Assembly: GCA_963798745.1 (NCBI GenBank)
Contig: CAWCUF010000010.1
Location: 1 to 64,000, forward strand
Source: Prado023 sp963798745
Lineage (GTDB): Bacteria; Actinomycetota; Actinomycetes; S36-B12; CAIYMF01
Length of the DNA: 64,000 nt
Direction: 5' to 3'
Positions 28,300 to 37,093 of the stretch are shown piece after piece. The translations under genes and the position numbers were made by a program. Position 1 is the stretch's first letter. Each line of letters opens with the position of its first letter. The notes beneath the pieces were generated by a model, which made no database searches, was not told the origin of the DNA, and was given only the letters and a program-made list of their open reading frames with translations.

Positions 28300-31029
28300 C
28301 TACTCGTGCATCGCGGAATGACCAAGGGACTCGAGTTCGGCGTAGACCGGGTCGGTCTGATCGGCGCAGATCGCCAGGACGTCGCCGAGCGTGGCCTGCT
28401 CGACCGCCCAGCGCACCGCCTCGATCTCGTCGGTGACCGACCGGACCTCCTTGGCGCGCGTCCCGCCGGTCATCGCTTCGCGCACGCCCTGCTCGACCAG
28501 GGCAGCAGCCGCACCGGGGGAGCGGCCACGCAGGTGCTTGTCCTCCTTGACCACGCACAGGTCGAAATGCTCCGCGGCGGTGCGACCAAGCTCCACCAGG
28601 TCCTCGTCGCGACGGTCACCGGCGGTGCCGACCACGCCGATCCGGCGACGCTTGTGCACCTCGGCGCTGGTCGCCTCCAACCCCTCGGCGTAGGAGCCGA
28701 TGAACTCGCCAAGCGCCGCCAGGCCAGCCGGGTTGTGCGCGTAGTCGACGAACACGTTCACACCGTTGACGTCGATGTGGTTCAACCTGCCCGGGGCGAG
28801 GTGATAGCTCGTCGAGAACGTCCGCAGCCCGGCCCGGATGTCGTGCAGGTGGGCCCCGGCCGAGAAGCAGGCGCCAGCGGCGGCCATCGCGTTGGCCACG
28901 TTGAACCGCGCCTTACCTGCGAAGGTGGCCGGCAGCAGGTGGGTGAACGCGACCTGCATGGTGCGCTTGCCCTGGCGCAGCACGATCGACTCGCCGAGCT
29001 CACCGCGCTCCAGGACCACCGCCACCCCACCGTTGCGGCAGTGCCGATCAATCATGACCCGCGCGGTGCTGCCAGGCTCAGCCATCGAGAACCAGACGAT
29101 CTCGCCGTGGCAGCGCCGGGCCATGCCCGTGACCTGCGGGTCATCGGCGTTCAGCACCGCATGCCCCCCGCGTGGAACCGCCTCGACCACGACGCTCTTC
29201 ACGTCTGCGAGGTCATCGAGGGTGTTGATGCCCCGCAGGCCCAGGTGGTCGGCGGCCACGTTGAGCACGACCGCGACGTCGTTGCGGTCATAGCCCAGGC
29301 CCTCGCGCAGGATCCCACCGCGCGCGACCTCGAGCACCGCGAAGTCCACGCGGGGATTCTGCAGAACCATGCGGGCGCTCTTGGGCCCCGACGCGTCCGA
29401 GCGGATCACCAGGCGCTCATCGATGACCACCCCGTCGGTGGAGGTCATCCCCACCTTGCGGCCCATCCCCTTGAACACGTGACCGATCATCCGGGCGGTG
29501 GTGGTCTTGCCGTTGGTGCCGGTGACAGCCACGATCGGCACCCGGCTCGGGGAGCCAGGCGGGAACAGCAGGTCGATCACCGGCTTGGCGATGTACTGCG
29601 GCTCCCCGATGGTGGGATGGGTGTGCATCCGGAAGCCCGGGGCGGCGTTGACCTCGCAGATGGCCCCGCCGCGCTCGCGCACGGGTGCGGTGATGTCCGG
29701 GGCGATGAAGTCGATGCCGGCCACGTCCAGGCCGACCACGCGAGCGGCCTCCTCGGCGATCTCGATGTTGTCCGGGTGGGCGTCGGTCGTCCGGTCGATC
29801 GAGATGCCGCCGGTCGACATGTTGGCCGTCAGGGCCAGCAGCACCGTGACGCCGTGGTCAGGCACGTCGCCCATCCCGAAGCCCTGGCTGGCCACGAGCG
29901 AGATCGCGGCGTCGTCGACCTTGATCCGGGTCAGCACCTTCTCGTGCCCCACCCCGCGGCGCGGATCCGCATTCGTGTCCTCGACGAGCTGTTCGACCGT
30001 GCGCCGACCATCGCCGATCACCAGCGCCGGCACCCGTTCAGCCACTGCGGCGATCCGCCCGCCGACCACCAGGAACCGGTAGTCGGTACCGGTGATGAAG
30101 CTCTCGACCATCAGGTAGCCGCCGCGGGATTGGGCCTTGGCCACGTCGTAGCCGGCCTCGAGCTCCTCGTCGCTGGTGATGTTGAGCACCACCCCCCGGC
30201 CGTGGTTGCCGTCCAGCGGCTTGATCACCACCGGGTACCCGATCCGGCGTGCCACCGCCAGCGCCCCGCGCAGCGTGCGCACCGAGTCGCTGGCCGGCAC
30301 CGGCAGGCCCGCCGCGGACAGCAACTTGTTGGTCATGTCCTTGTCGCTGGCGATGTCCACGGCCAGCGCGGAGGTCGCCGAGGTCATGGTGGCCCGGATC
30401 CGCTTCGCGTGGCAGCCCTGGCCCAGCTGGACGAAGGACGCCTCGTTCAGGCGCATCCACGGGATGTCGCGAGCCACTGCCTCGTCGACGAGCGCCTGGG
30501 TCGACGGGCCGAAGGCGGTGCGCTCGGCGCGCACGAGGAACTCCTCGAACTCGGCGTCGAAGTCGAAGCCGGGGTCTCGGGCCACGAGGTCGTTGACCAT
30601 CCGCACGGCCAGCCGGCCAGCGGCCAGGGCCACCGACTCGTCCTGGAATCCGTAGATGACGTGGTACTGACCGGGGACGCCCGTGCTACGGGTCTTGCCG
30701 CGCCGGGTGTCGTGGCCGACCTCGCCCTGGAGTTGCAGGGCGATGTGCTCGGCCACGTGCCCGACCCATGTACCTTCCCGCAGGCGCTCGGCGAACCCGC
30801 CCCGCCGGCCCCGGGAGCAGGAGTGCTCGCCAACCCCGGGCAACCACTCCAGGAGCCGGTCGGTGAAGCCGGGCAGCGTGTCGGTGGGGTACTCCTCCAG
30901 CGATCCGAGATCCACGATGAGGTGCACCGCAGGCGCGTAGGACCACACGTTCGGCCCGCGGTAGACCCGGGTCTCGATGATCGTGAGGTCCGGACCTGCC
31001 GGTCCGGTGGGCGCGGGGCGGTCGGTCAC
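28300..31029 (-). CDS. cphA: Cyanophycin synthetase
   Basis: Builds the storage polymer multi-L-arginyl-poly-L-aspartate, using ATP to add Asp to the backbone and then Arg to each side chain. The 909-residue protein has the full architecture: N-domain (1-165, RVYRGPNVWSYAPAV), ATP-grasp domain (about 210-480, with YPVVIKPLDGNHGRGV and ICEVNAAPGFRMHTHP), and Mur-ligase M-domain (490-880, with P-loop VTGTNGKTTTARM near 502, NVAADHLGLRG, LNADDP, DYAHNPAG). It starts with GTG overlapping the cyanophycinase stop (GTGA), so synthesis and breakdown enzymes are co-expressed. Length matches CphA1 (about 870-900). Confidence 0.95.
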   Translation of the reverse strand: MTDRPAPTGPAGPDLTIIETRVYRGPNVWSYAPAVHLIVDLGSLEEYPTDTLPGFTDRLLEWLPGVGEHSCSRGRRGGFAERLREGTWVGHVAEHIALQLQGEVGHDTRRGKTRSTGVPGQYHVIYGFQDESVALAAGRLAVRMVNDLVARDPGFDFDAEFEEFLVRAERTAFGPSTQALVDEAVARDIPWMRLNEASFVQLGQGCHAKRIRATMTSATSALAVDIASDKDMTNKLLSAAGLPVPASDSVRTLRGALAVARRIGYPVVIKPLDGNHGRGVVLNITSDEELEAGYDVAKAQSRGGYLMVESFITGTDYRFLVVGGRIAAVAERVPALVIGDGRRTVEQLVEDTNADPRRGVGHEKVLTRIKVDDAAISLVASQGFGMGDVPDHGVTVLLALTANMSTGGISIDRTTDAHPDNIEIAEEAARVVGLDVAGIDFIAPDITAPVRERGGAICEVNAAPGFRMHTHPTIGEPQYIAKPVIDLLFPPGSPSRVPIVAVTGTNGKTTTARMIGHVFKGMGRKVGMTSTDGVVIDERLVIRSDASGPKSARMVLQNPRVDFAVLEVARGGILREGLGYDRNDVAVVLNVAADHLGLRGINTLDDLADVKSVVVEAVPRGGHAVLNADDPQVTGMARRCHGEIVWFSMAEPGSTARVMIDRHCRNGGVAVVLERGELGESIVLRQGKRTMQVAFTHLLPATFAGKARFNVANAMAAAGACFSAGAHLHDIRAGLRTFSTSYHLAPGRLNHIDVNGVNVFVDYAHNPAGLAALGEFIGSYAEGLEATSAEVHKRRRIGVVGTAGDRRDEDLVELGRTAAEHFDLCVVKEDKHLRGRSPGAAAALVEQGVREAMTGGTRAKEVRSVTDEIEAVRWAVEQATLGDVLAICADQTDPVYAELESLGHSAMHE

Positions 31030-31997
31030 GGGGACTCCTTGTGCTCCTTGGTGCGGGCCGCCCGGCGGCGGGCGTTGCGAGCCACGACAGCGTCGTCGGC
31101 GCCCTCGGAGGCAACCCGCCGGGAGATCCTGGCCAGATTGTCGGTGCTGTTCGGCAGGTCAGCGACGTCGACAGCGCTCTGGTCACGGTAGGACACCAGG
31201 CTGCGCGAGGCGAGGTCGAACAGCGCGCCGTTCGGCAGGAAGTGGGTCAGCGCCCCAGACACCATCAGGGGCGTCGTGCCCGACACCGTCGCGGCGTCGG
31301 TGACCGCGGTGCGCATGTCGACGACGAACACCGATCCCTTGCCCACCACCTCGAGCAGGAGCTCGTCGGTGACCAGCATCGCGGTGTCCTCGTCCAGTCC
31401 GATGCCGAGCAGGTCCGGCGACGAGGCCACGAGGTTGACCAGCCGGCCGTAGCGCTCGCGCTGGGAGAAGTGCTGGTCGACGATCACACCGGGCAGCAGC
31501 CCCAGTCCCTGCGCCAGGGCGACCATCCGGAACTTCGGCTGCGCCCCGGGCGAGCCGTAGCCGACCATGTGCTCGCTGACCACCGACGCCCCGGCCGAGG
31601 TGCCGCCCACCACCACGCCGCGCTCGTAGGCCGCCAGCACCGCGTCACCGAACCGGGTGCCGCGGATCGCGGCCGCCAGCTTCATCTGGTTGCCGCCGGT
31701 GAAGAACACCCCGGTGGCCAGGTCCACCGCTTCGGCGTGCTCCACCTTGTCGGCCTCGCGCCGGTCGCGTGGCCGCGCCGAGGTCACCTGCGCCACACCC
31801 AGACGCGTGAACGTGCGCTCGTACAGTTCGACGATCTCCGGGCCGAGCGCCGAGGCAGTGGCGCACACCACGATCCGGGCCTGCGGACCGCCGGCCTCAG
31901 CCACGAACCGACGCAGGATCCGGGTGGCACCGAGCTTGTCCTCCGCGCCGCCGATGGCCATCAGGCGCCGTCGCGGGTCCACCGCGGGATTGCTCAC
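31026..31997 (-). CDS. cphB: Cyanophycinase
   Basis: Serine exopeptidase (S51 family) that releases beta-Asp-Arg dipeptides from cyanophycin. 323 residues. The nucleophile elbow GGTSAGASVVSE lies near 132-143. LMAIGGAEDKLG at 12-23, VFFTGGNQMKLA near 95 (substrate Gln) and VIVDQHFSQRERYGRL near 167 (His) are the remaining family blocks. First gene of the cphB-cphA operon. TACCCT sits 7 nt before the GTG start, suggesting a leaderless transcript; the next upstream gene diverges. Confidence 0.93.
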   Translation of the reverse strand: MSNPAVDPRRRLMAIGGAEDKLGATRILRRFVAEAGGPQARIVVCATASALGPEIVELYERTFTRLGVAQVTSARPRDRREADKVEHAEAVDLATGVFFTGGNQMKLAAAIRGTRFGDAVLAAYERGVVVGGTSAGASVVSEHMVGYGSPGAQPKFRMVALAQGLGLLPGVIVDQHFSQRERYGRLVNLVASSPDLLGIGLDEDTAMLVTDELLLEVVGKGSVFVVDMRTAVTDAATVSGTTPLMVSGALTHFLPNGALFDLASRSLVSYRDQSAVDVADLPNSTDNLARISRRVASEGADDAVVARNARRRAARTKEHKESP

Positions 31998-32004
31998 CTG
32001 TGGC

Positions 32005-32010
32005 AGGGTA
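32005..32010 (-). promoter_or_regulatory. -10 element for leaderless cphB-cphA operon
   Basis: TACCCT on the minus strand, 7 nt before the cphB GTG. No Shine-Dalgarno is visible between. Confidence 0.4.
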
Positions 32011-32072
32011 GTGCGTGCGCGGCCGCGACGCGGTCGCTGGATCGGGGACGGAAGATCAAAGGGCGGCGGATC

Positions 32073-32618
32073 GTGAGCGTGCAGCACCTGACCGATCGGC
32101 GCCTGGTCGTCGTCCGGCATGCCAAGTCGGCCTGGCCGGTCGGGGTGTCCGACCACGAGCGCCCGCTGGGGCCACGCGGGTTGCGCGACGCACCGGTCAT
32201 GGGCCAGCGGATCCGCAACCTGGTCGGGACGGTCGACGTGGCGGTCGTCAGCCCGGCGCGACGGACCCAGCAGACCTGGAGGCTGCTGGCCGAGCACCTG
32301 GGCAGCGTTGCGGAGGTCCGCACCGACGCGCGGATCTACCAGGACTGGGGCCAGCACCTCCTGGCGGTCGTGGCCGACCTGCCAGCCGAGGCGCGCACCG
32401 CCCTGATCATGGGCCACGAGCCGGGCGTGTCCGAACTCGTCCTGACCCTGGCTGACCGCACACCCACCGAGCTGCGGACCCGGGTGGCCACCAAGTTCCC
32501 GACCTGCTCGGTGGCGATGCTGCGTGCCGACCTGCCGTGGGCGTCATTGCGCCCCGGGACCGCGGCCCTGGAGCTGTTCACCACCCCGAAGGACCAGCCC
32601 GGACCAGCCCAGCACTAG
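32073..32618 (+). CDS. SixA-like histidine phosphatase
   Basis: 181 residues of the short histidine-phosphatase branch. The phosphohistidine motif is VVVRHAKSAWP (12-22), RRTQQTW near 62 gives the second Arg, and IMGHEPGVSEL near 112 has the second catalytic His. In E. coli SixA removes phosphate from phosphohistidine on HPt or PTS proteins. In actinobacteria such genes are widespread and not characterised, so the substrate is open. GTG 32073 follows GGCGGCGGATC. It diverges from cphB and converges on serB. Confidence 0.8.
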   Translation: MSVQHLTDRRLVVVRHAKSAWPVGVSDHERPLGPRGLRDAPVMGQRIRNLVGTVDVAVVSPARRTQQTWRLLAEHLGSVAEVRTDARIYQDWGQHLLAVVADLPAEARTALIMGHEPGVSELVLTLADRTPTELRTRVATKFPTCSVAMLRADLPWASLRPGTAALELFTTPKDQPGPAQH

Positions 32619-33814
32619 CCGGGGGCCACGCCGAACCGAGCGCCGGCGTCGGCCTCCTCGACCTCGGCCCGCGAGATCCCCATGAGGTAGAGCACCGTGT
32701 CCAGGTAGGGCACGTTGATCGCCGAGTGGGCGGCAGCCTGCACCACCGGCTTGGCGTTGAACGCGATCCCGTGCCCGGCGGCGGAGAGCATGTCCAGGTC
32801 GTTGGCCCCGTCGCCGATCGCGATCGTGGCACCCGGGTCGATCCCGAACTCGTCGGCGAACTCACGCAACGCGGCGGCCTTCGCAGCCCGGTCGACGACC
32901 GGACCGTGCACCCGGCCAGTCAGGTGCCCGTCGCGCACCTCCAGGCCGTTGGCGCGCACGGCGTCCACGCCGAGTTCGGCGGCCAACGGCCCGATCACCT
33001 CGTGGAACCCGCCGCTGACCAGCGCGATCCGGAAGCCCAGTCGCTTGAGGGTTCGGCACAGCGTGCGCGCGCCGGGGGTGAGTCGGATGTCGGCGCGGGC
33101 CCGGGTGATCACATCCTCGGGCAGCCCGGCCAGCGCCCCGACCCGGGCGTGCAGGGAGGCCTCGAAGTCCAATTCCCCGCGCATGGCGGCCTCGGTGATG
33201 TGGCGAACCTGCTCCTCGCGGCCGGCATAGCGGGCCAGCAGCTCGATCACCTCGTCCTGGATCAGCGTCGAGTCCACGTCCATCACGACCAGGTGCACCC
33301 CGCGGCGATGCAGGCCACGCGGCTGCACCGACACATCGACGTCGAGATCGTGGCAGCGCTCGACCAGGTCGCGGCGCAACCCGTCGGGGTCCGGGGCGAG
33401 CACCTCGAGGGCCAGGACGGTCACCGGGTAGTCGGCCACCCGGTCGATGCGCACGATGTTGGCCCCGGCGTGCGCCATCGTGGCCGCCAGTGCGCTGACG
33501 TCCGCGCCGGTGATCGCCGTGCCGACCACGGTGACGGTGGCATTGGCGATCGGACCGGCCACGTCGGCGGCGTCCACCTGGCGCACGGAGACCTCGAAGT
33601 CCGGCACCGCGGCACGCATGGCTGCGGTGAGATCCTGCGCACTCCCGGCCGGGGCCAGGACGACAGCGCCGAGGACGAGTTGACCGGCGATCACCACCTG
33701 CTCCACATCCAGCACCGTGGCCTGGGCCAGGGCGCCGAACATCCGCGCGGTCACACCGGGCTGATCGACGCCGACGACGGTCGCGTGGTACGTGGTCGGG
33801 ATCACCCGGGTCAC
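32615..33814 (-). CDS. serB: Phosphoserine phosphatase with ACT domains
   Basis: Final step of serine synthesis. 399 residues: two N-terminal ACT-like regions (1-80 YHATVVGVDQPGVTARMF, and 90-170), then a HAD phosphatase domain. HAD motif I is VVMDVDSTLIQDEV near 178-190 with the nucleophile Asp, motif II ALVSGGFHEVI near 275, and motif IV AIGDGANDLDML near 340. Fusion of ACT domains is the actinobacterial SerB form, where serine feedback is known. GTG 33814 overlaps the preceding gene stop (GTGA), so the two are coupled. Confidence 0.93.
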   Translation of the reverse strand: MTRVIPTTYHATVVGVDQPGVTARMFGALAQATVLDVEQVVIAGQLVLGAVVLAPAGSAQDLTAAMRAAVPDFEVSVRQVDAADVAGPIANATVTVVGTAITGADVSALAATMAHAGANIVRIDRVADYPVTVLALEVLAPDPDGLRRDLVERCHDLDVDVSVQPRGLHRRGVHLVVMDVDSTLIQDEVIELLARYAGREEQVRHITEAAMRGELDFEASLHARVGALAGLPEDVITRARADIRLTPGARTLCRTLKRLGFRIALVSGGFHEVIGPLAAELGVDAVRANGLEVRDGHLTGRVHGPVVDRAAKAAALREFADEFGIDPGATIAIGDGANDLDMLSAAGHGIAFNAKPVVQAAAHSAINVPYLDTVLYLMGISRAEVEEADAGARFGVAPG

Positions 33815-34569
33815 GGTACCGGCGCGGTGTTGGGGCCACCGGGCGCGACTCGCGGGGCGTTCAGGCCCCCCACCACCCCGGCGAGGACGTCTTCGACCTC
33901 CCCGGTGACCGCCCGGATCCGGGCAGCCCGGGTGCGGGCCTCCGCGGCGGTGACGGCGGCGCCGTCCTCGACCAGGGCCAGTTCCAGGGAGTCGCGCAGG
34001 ACCGCGATCCGGGTCACCAGCGCGGCGACCTGCGGGTCCAGGCCGCGCGGCAGCACGTCCAGCGGTCCCTGCCACGCGTGCGCCGAGCGCCGGGTCGCGG
34101 CACGGTCCAGGCCCAGTCGCTCCAGGTCTGCGGCAGCGTCGGTGACCACCTCGGCAAGGCTGCGTGCTGCGGCGCGCGCAGACAGCATGCCGGCCCGGAC
34201 CACGGCCAGCGCACTGTCATCAGCCACGGAGTCCCAGGCCCAGCCCGCCCGATCGTGGCGCAGCATCCCGAGCAGCCCGGGCGCTGCGCTGACCAGGATC
34301 GCCGGGACCGGCGTGCCGGTCACCTTCGCGGGCCAGCCCAGCGTCCGGCCCGGCCGGGGGAGCAGCAGCCATGCCTGCGTCGCCGACTGGGCGCGCAGGT
34401 GCCCCAGCAGTTCAGCCAGGCCGACCGGGGGCGCCCCGTCCAGCCGAGCCACCGCAGGGGCATCGGGGGCCAGGGCGGGCAAGCTGCCCAGCACATCGTC
34501 GGGCGCCGCCGTCGCGCGCAACCAGCCCCCGACCCACAGGGCCGCGCTGGTCAGTCGAGGGGCATCCAC
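33811..34569 (-). CDS. Hypothetical protein upstream of serB
   Basis: Not recognised as a named family. 252 residues, Ala/Leu/Arg-rich and soluble, without a signal peptide. An N-terminal part contains LTSAALWVGGWLRATAAPDD and QAWLLLPRPGRTLGWPAKVTGTPVPAILVS, and the second half is predicted helical (LALVEDGAAVTAAEARTRAARIRAVTGEVEDVLAG), possibly coiled. GTG 34569 is 7 nt after TAACCT, so a leaderless start is likely; longer versions would cross the divergent ABC promoter. Coupled to serB by a GTGA overlap. Similar proteins sit by serB in Streptomyces as far as I recall, again without function. Confidence 0.6.
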   Translation of the reverse strand: MDAPRLTSAALWVGGWLRATAAPDDVLGSLPALAPDAPAVARLDGAPPVGLAELLGHLRAQSATQAWLLLPRPGRTLGWPAKVTGTPVPAILVSAAPGLLGMLRHDRAGWAWDSVADDSALAVVRAGMLSARAAARSLAEVVTDAAADLERLGLDRAATRRSAHAWQGPLDVLPRGLDPQVAALVTRIAVLRDSLELALVEDGAAVTAAEARTRAARIRAVTGEVEDVLAGVVGGLNAPRVAPGGPNTAPVP

Positions 34570-34576
34570 GTGCAGG

Positions 34577-34582
34577 AGGTTA
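34577..34582 (-). promoter_or_regulatory. -10 element for the hypothetical-serB operon
   Basis: TAACCT on the minus strand, 7 nt before GTG 34569. CCTCC rather than GGAGG lies between, so no Shine-Dalgarno competes. Confidence 0.4.
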
Positions 34583-34652
34583 GGCCACCTGCGTTCGACC
34601 GGACGCACCCACGACTCGGCCACGAAGCACGAGCCCGCAGCCGGCCCGCGGG

Positions 34653-34658
34653 TAGTGT
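34653..34658 (+). promoter_or_regulatory. -10 element for leaderless ABC ATPase gene
   Basis: TAGTGT, 6 nt before the GTG at 34665. Confidence 0.45.
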
Positions 34659-34664
34659 TGCGCC

Positions 34665-35528
34665 GTGGTCGAGGTCCTGTCATTGCGCGCGGTCACCGTC
34701 CTGCGCGGTGGCCGACCCATCCTCGACGCTGTCGACTGGCAGGTCGGGCACGACGAGCGCTGGGTGATCCTCGGCCCCAACGGAGCAGGCAAGACCACGC
34801 TGCTCCAGTTGGCCGGGGCCCTGATCCATCCGACCTCCGGGCGCGTCGAGGTGCTCGGCGAGACCCTGGGTGCGGTGGACGTCTTCGAGTTGCGTCCCAG
34901 GATCGGCCTGGCCAGCGCTGCGCTGGCCGAGCAGATCCCCGGTGCGGAGATCGTGCGCGACGTGGTCGTCACCGCAGCATGGGCAGTGACCGGCCGATGG
35001 CGCGAGACCTACGACGAGTCCGACACTGCGCGCGCCCTGGGCGTCCTGGACCTGCTCGGCGCCGCCCCGCTGGCCGATCGCACGTTCGGCACGCTGTCCG
35101 AGGGTGAGCGCAAGCGGGTACAGATCGCTCGGGCCCTGATGACCGATCCTGAACTCCTGCTCCTCGACGAGCCGGCCGCGGGCCTGGACCTCGGCGCCCG
35201 TGAGGACCTCGTCACCCGGCTGTCCAGGATCGCCGGCGACCGCTGGGCGCCGGTCCAGGTGCTCGTCACCCACCACGTCGAGGAGATCCCGGCCGGCTTC
35301 ACCCATGTGCTGTTGCTGCGCGAGGGTGCGGTGGTGGCCGCTGGCCCGATCGCCGAGGTGCTGACCGGACCGAACCTGTCGCGCACGTTCGGCACGCGGC
35401 TGCGCGTGGGCCGGGTCCGCGGTCGCCACTGGGCGCGCGCTGCGCCGGTCGACACGGTCGCGCGGGGTCGACGCGGCCGGACCGAGGTCGTGCCGAGCGA
35501 ACCGGCCGAACCGGGCGGAACGGTCTAG
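34665..35528 (+). CDS. ABC transporter ATP-binding protein
   Basis: A 287-residue cytosolic ATPase. Walker A LGPNGAGKTTLLQLAG near 36-51, signature LSEGERKRVQIARALM near 143, Walker B LLLLDEPAAGLDLG near 163, and H-loop VLVTHHVEEIP near 198. The C-terminal 40 residues are Arg-rich and not conserved. No permease gene is next to it, as with the ModF/YhdZ-like stand-alone ATPases that may regulate or serve a distant transporter. The GTG start lies 6 nt after TAGTGT. Confidence 0.83.
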   Translation: MVEVLSLRAVTVLRGGRPILDAVDWQVGHDERWVILGPNGAGKTTLLQLAGALIHPTSGRVEVLGETLGAVDVFELRPRIGLASAALAEQIPGAEIVRDVVVTAAWAVTGRWRETYDESDTARALGVLDLLGAAPLADRTFGTLSEGERKRVQIARALMTDPELLLLDEPAAGLDLGAREDLVTRLSRIAGDRWAPVQVLVTHHVEEIPAGFTHVLLLREGAVVAAGPIAEVLTGPNLSRTFGTRLRVGRVRGRHWARAAPVDTVARGRRGRTEVVPSEPAEPGGTV

Positions 35529-35531
35529 ACT
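35526..35531 (+). promoter_or_regulatory. -10 element for leaderless NfeD-like gene
   Basis: TAGACT, 7 nt before the GTG at 35539. It overlaps the stop codon of the ABC gene. Confidence 0.45.
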
Positions 35532-35538
35532 CACATCC

Positions 35539-35961
35539 GTGGACGCATGGCTGGTCTGGCTCATCATCGCAGTGGTCCTGGCCGGGGCCGAGGCAGCCTC
35601 GGCAGGGCTGCTGCTCATCATGTTCTCCGGGGGCGCGCTGGCCGCGGCGCTGGCCGAGTTCCTCGGTGCCAGCACGGTCGGGTCCGCTGCCGTCTTCGCC
35701 CTGGTCAGCGTCGCGCTGATCGCGTTCGTGCGGCCTGTGGCCAAGCGGCACATGTACCAGTCACCGCTCGAGCGCTCCGGCACGGCCGCGCTGATCGGCG
35801 GCCAGGCCCTCGTGCTCGAGGCGGTGGACGGATCCAACGGGCGGATCAAGCTCGCTGGTGAGATCTGGTCGGCGCGGACGCTGGACGAGGACGCCCGGTT
35901 CGAGCCCGGGGAGCGGGTCGCCGTGTTCGAGATCGACGGGGCCACCGCTGTGGTCGGCTGA
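35539..35961 (+). CDS. NfeD-like membrane protein
   Basis: 140 residues: two membrane helices (3-25 and 33-65) followed by a soluble five-stranded OB-type domain (about 80-140: GTAALIGGQALVLEAVDGSNG ... GERVAVFEIDGATAVV, split by sequence). This is the short NfeD layout. NfeD proteins pair with SPFH/stomatin proteins, and exactly such a gene follows 40 bp downstream. Together they probably organise membrane microdomains or protease complexes. The GTG start is directly behind a TAGACT element. Confidence 0.82.
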   Translation: MDAWLVWLIIAVVLAGAEAASAGLLLIMFSGGALAAALAEFLGASTVGSAAVFALVSVALIAFVRPVAKRHMYQSPLERSGTAALIGGQALVLEAVDGSNGRIKLAGEIWSARTLDEDARFEPGERVAVFEIDGATAVVG

Positions 35962-36001
35962 TCGGCGTTCGCCGCTCAGCGCGAGGTAAGGAAAGGGAAT
36001 C

Positions 36002-37093
36002 GTGGAGAGTCTCATCATCGCGCTCGTACTGGTCCTGGTGGCCGTACTGATCGTGTTCAGCACCATCAAGATCATCCCGCAGGCGCAGGCCGGCATCATC
36101 GAACGACTCGGCCGGTACAACCGCACCCTGGACCCGGGCCTGACGATCATCGTCCCGTTCATCGACCGACTCCGGCCGCTGATCGACCTGCGCGAGCAGG
36201 TGGTCAGCTTCGCCCCGCAGCCGGTGATCACCTCCGACAACCTCGTGGTCAGCATCGACTCGGTCATCTACTTCCAGGTCACCGACGCCAAGGCCGCGAC
36301 CTACGAGATCCAGAGCTACCTGCAGGGCGTGGAGCAGTTGACCGTGACCACCCTGCGCAACGTGGTCGGCTCGCTGGACCTGGAGCAGACCCTGACCAGC
36401 CGCGACAACATCAACGCCCAACTGCGTGGCGTGCTCGACGAGGCCACCGGCAAGTGGGGCATCCGGGTCAACCGGGTCGAGCTCAAGGCGATCGACCCGC
36501 CGGCCAGCGTGCAGCAGTCCATGGAGAAGCAGATGCGCGCCGATCGGGACAAGCGTGCCGCGATCCTCAACGCCGAGGGCTCCAAGCAGTCCGCGATCCT
36601 CGAGGCCGAGGGTTCCAAGACGGCGGCAATCCTCAAGGCCGAGGGCCAGGCCACCGCCCAGGTGCTGCGCGCCGAGGGTGAGGCGCAGGCGATCGCCAAG
36701 GTGTTCGACGCGATCAACAACGGCAACGCCACCGACCAGGTCATGGCCTACCAGTACCTGCAGTCCCTGCCCCTGCTGGCCCAGGGCTCGGCCAACAAGG
36801 TGTTCGTCATCCCGGCCGAGGTCTCCAGCGCCCTGGGTGCGGTGACCCGCGCGTTCAACGCACAGACCCCGCCCGACCCCACCGGTCCGAGCGCCGGCGG
36901 GGGTTCGGGATCGCAGCCGAACGACCGTCCCAGCGCCGACTCGGTGCGGGTCGACGTGCCGGACGTGTCCGGTGCCGACGTGCGGGAGGCCGACGTGTTC
37001 GACGCCGACCCCTTCGCGGACGTGGTGGATGCCGAGGTCGTCGACGAAGCCGCCGCCGACGCACCCCGTCCCGGCGGCGAAGGCAGGGCCTGA
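36002..37093 (+). CDS. SPFH/stomatin-family protein, QmcA-like
   Basis: 363 residues: one N-terminal membrane helix (3-22), then the SPFH domain (IIPQAQAGIIERLGRYNRTL at 25-44, ITSDNLVVSIDSVIYFQV near 78), a charged coiled coil with repeated AILxAEGSK units near 195-225, and a variable acidic tail from about 285 rich in Pro/Gly/Ser then Asp/Val. The tail has DV repeats (VDVPDVSGADVREADVFDAD) and is unlike E. coli QmcA. AAGGAAAGGGAATC precedes the GTG. Co-transcribed with the NfeD-like gene. Likely scaffolds membrane protein complexes. Confidence 0.88.
   Translation: MESLIIALVLVLVAVLIVFSTIKIIPQAQAGIIERLGRYNRTLDPGLTIIVPFIDRLRPLIDLREQVVSFAPQPVITSDNLVVSIDSVIYFQVTDAKAATYEIQSYLQGVEQLTVTTLRNVVGSLDLEQTLTSRDNINAQLRGVLDEATGKWGIRVNRVELKAIDPPASVQQSMEKQMRADRDKRAAILNAEGSKQSAILEAEGSKTAAILKAEGQATAQVLRAEGEAQAIAKVFDAINNGNATDQVMAYQYLQSLPLLAQGSANKVFVIPAEVSSALGAVTRAFNAQTPPDPTGPSAGGGSGSQPNDRPSADSVRVDVPDVSGADVREADVFDADPFADVVDAEVVDEAAADAPRPGGEGRA

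Noticed and set aside
28159..31191. 1010-codon open frame on the plus strand
   Set aside because: Antisense to cphA. Its His/Gly/Asp/Val-rich translation is the usual antisense pattern.
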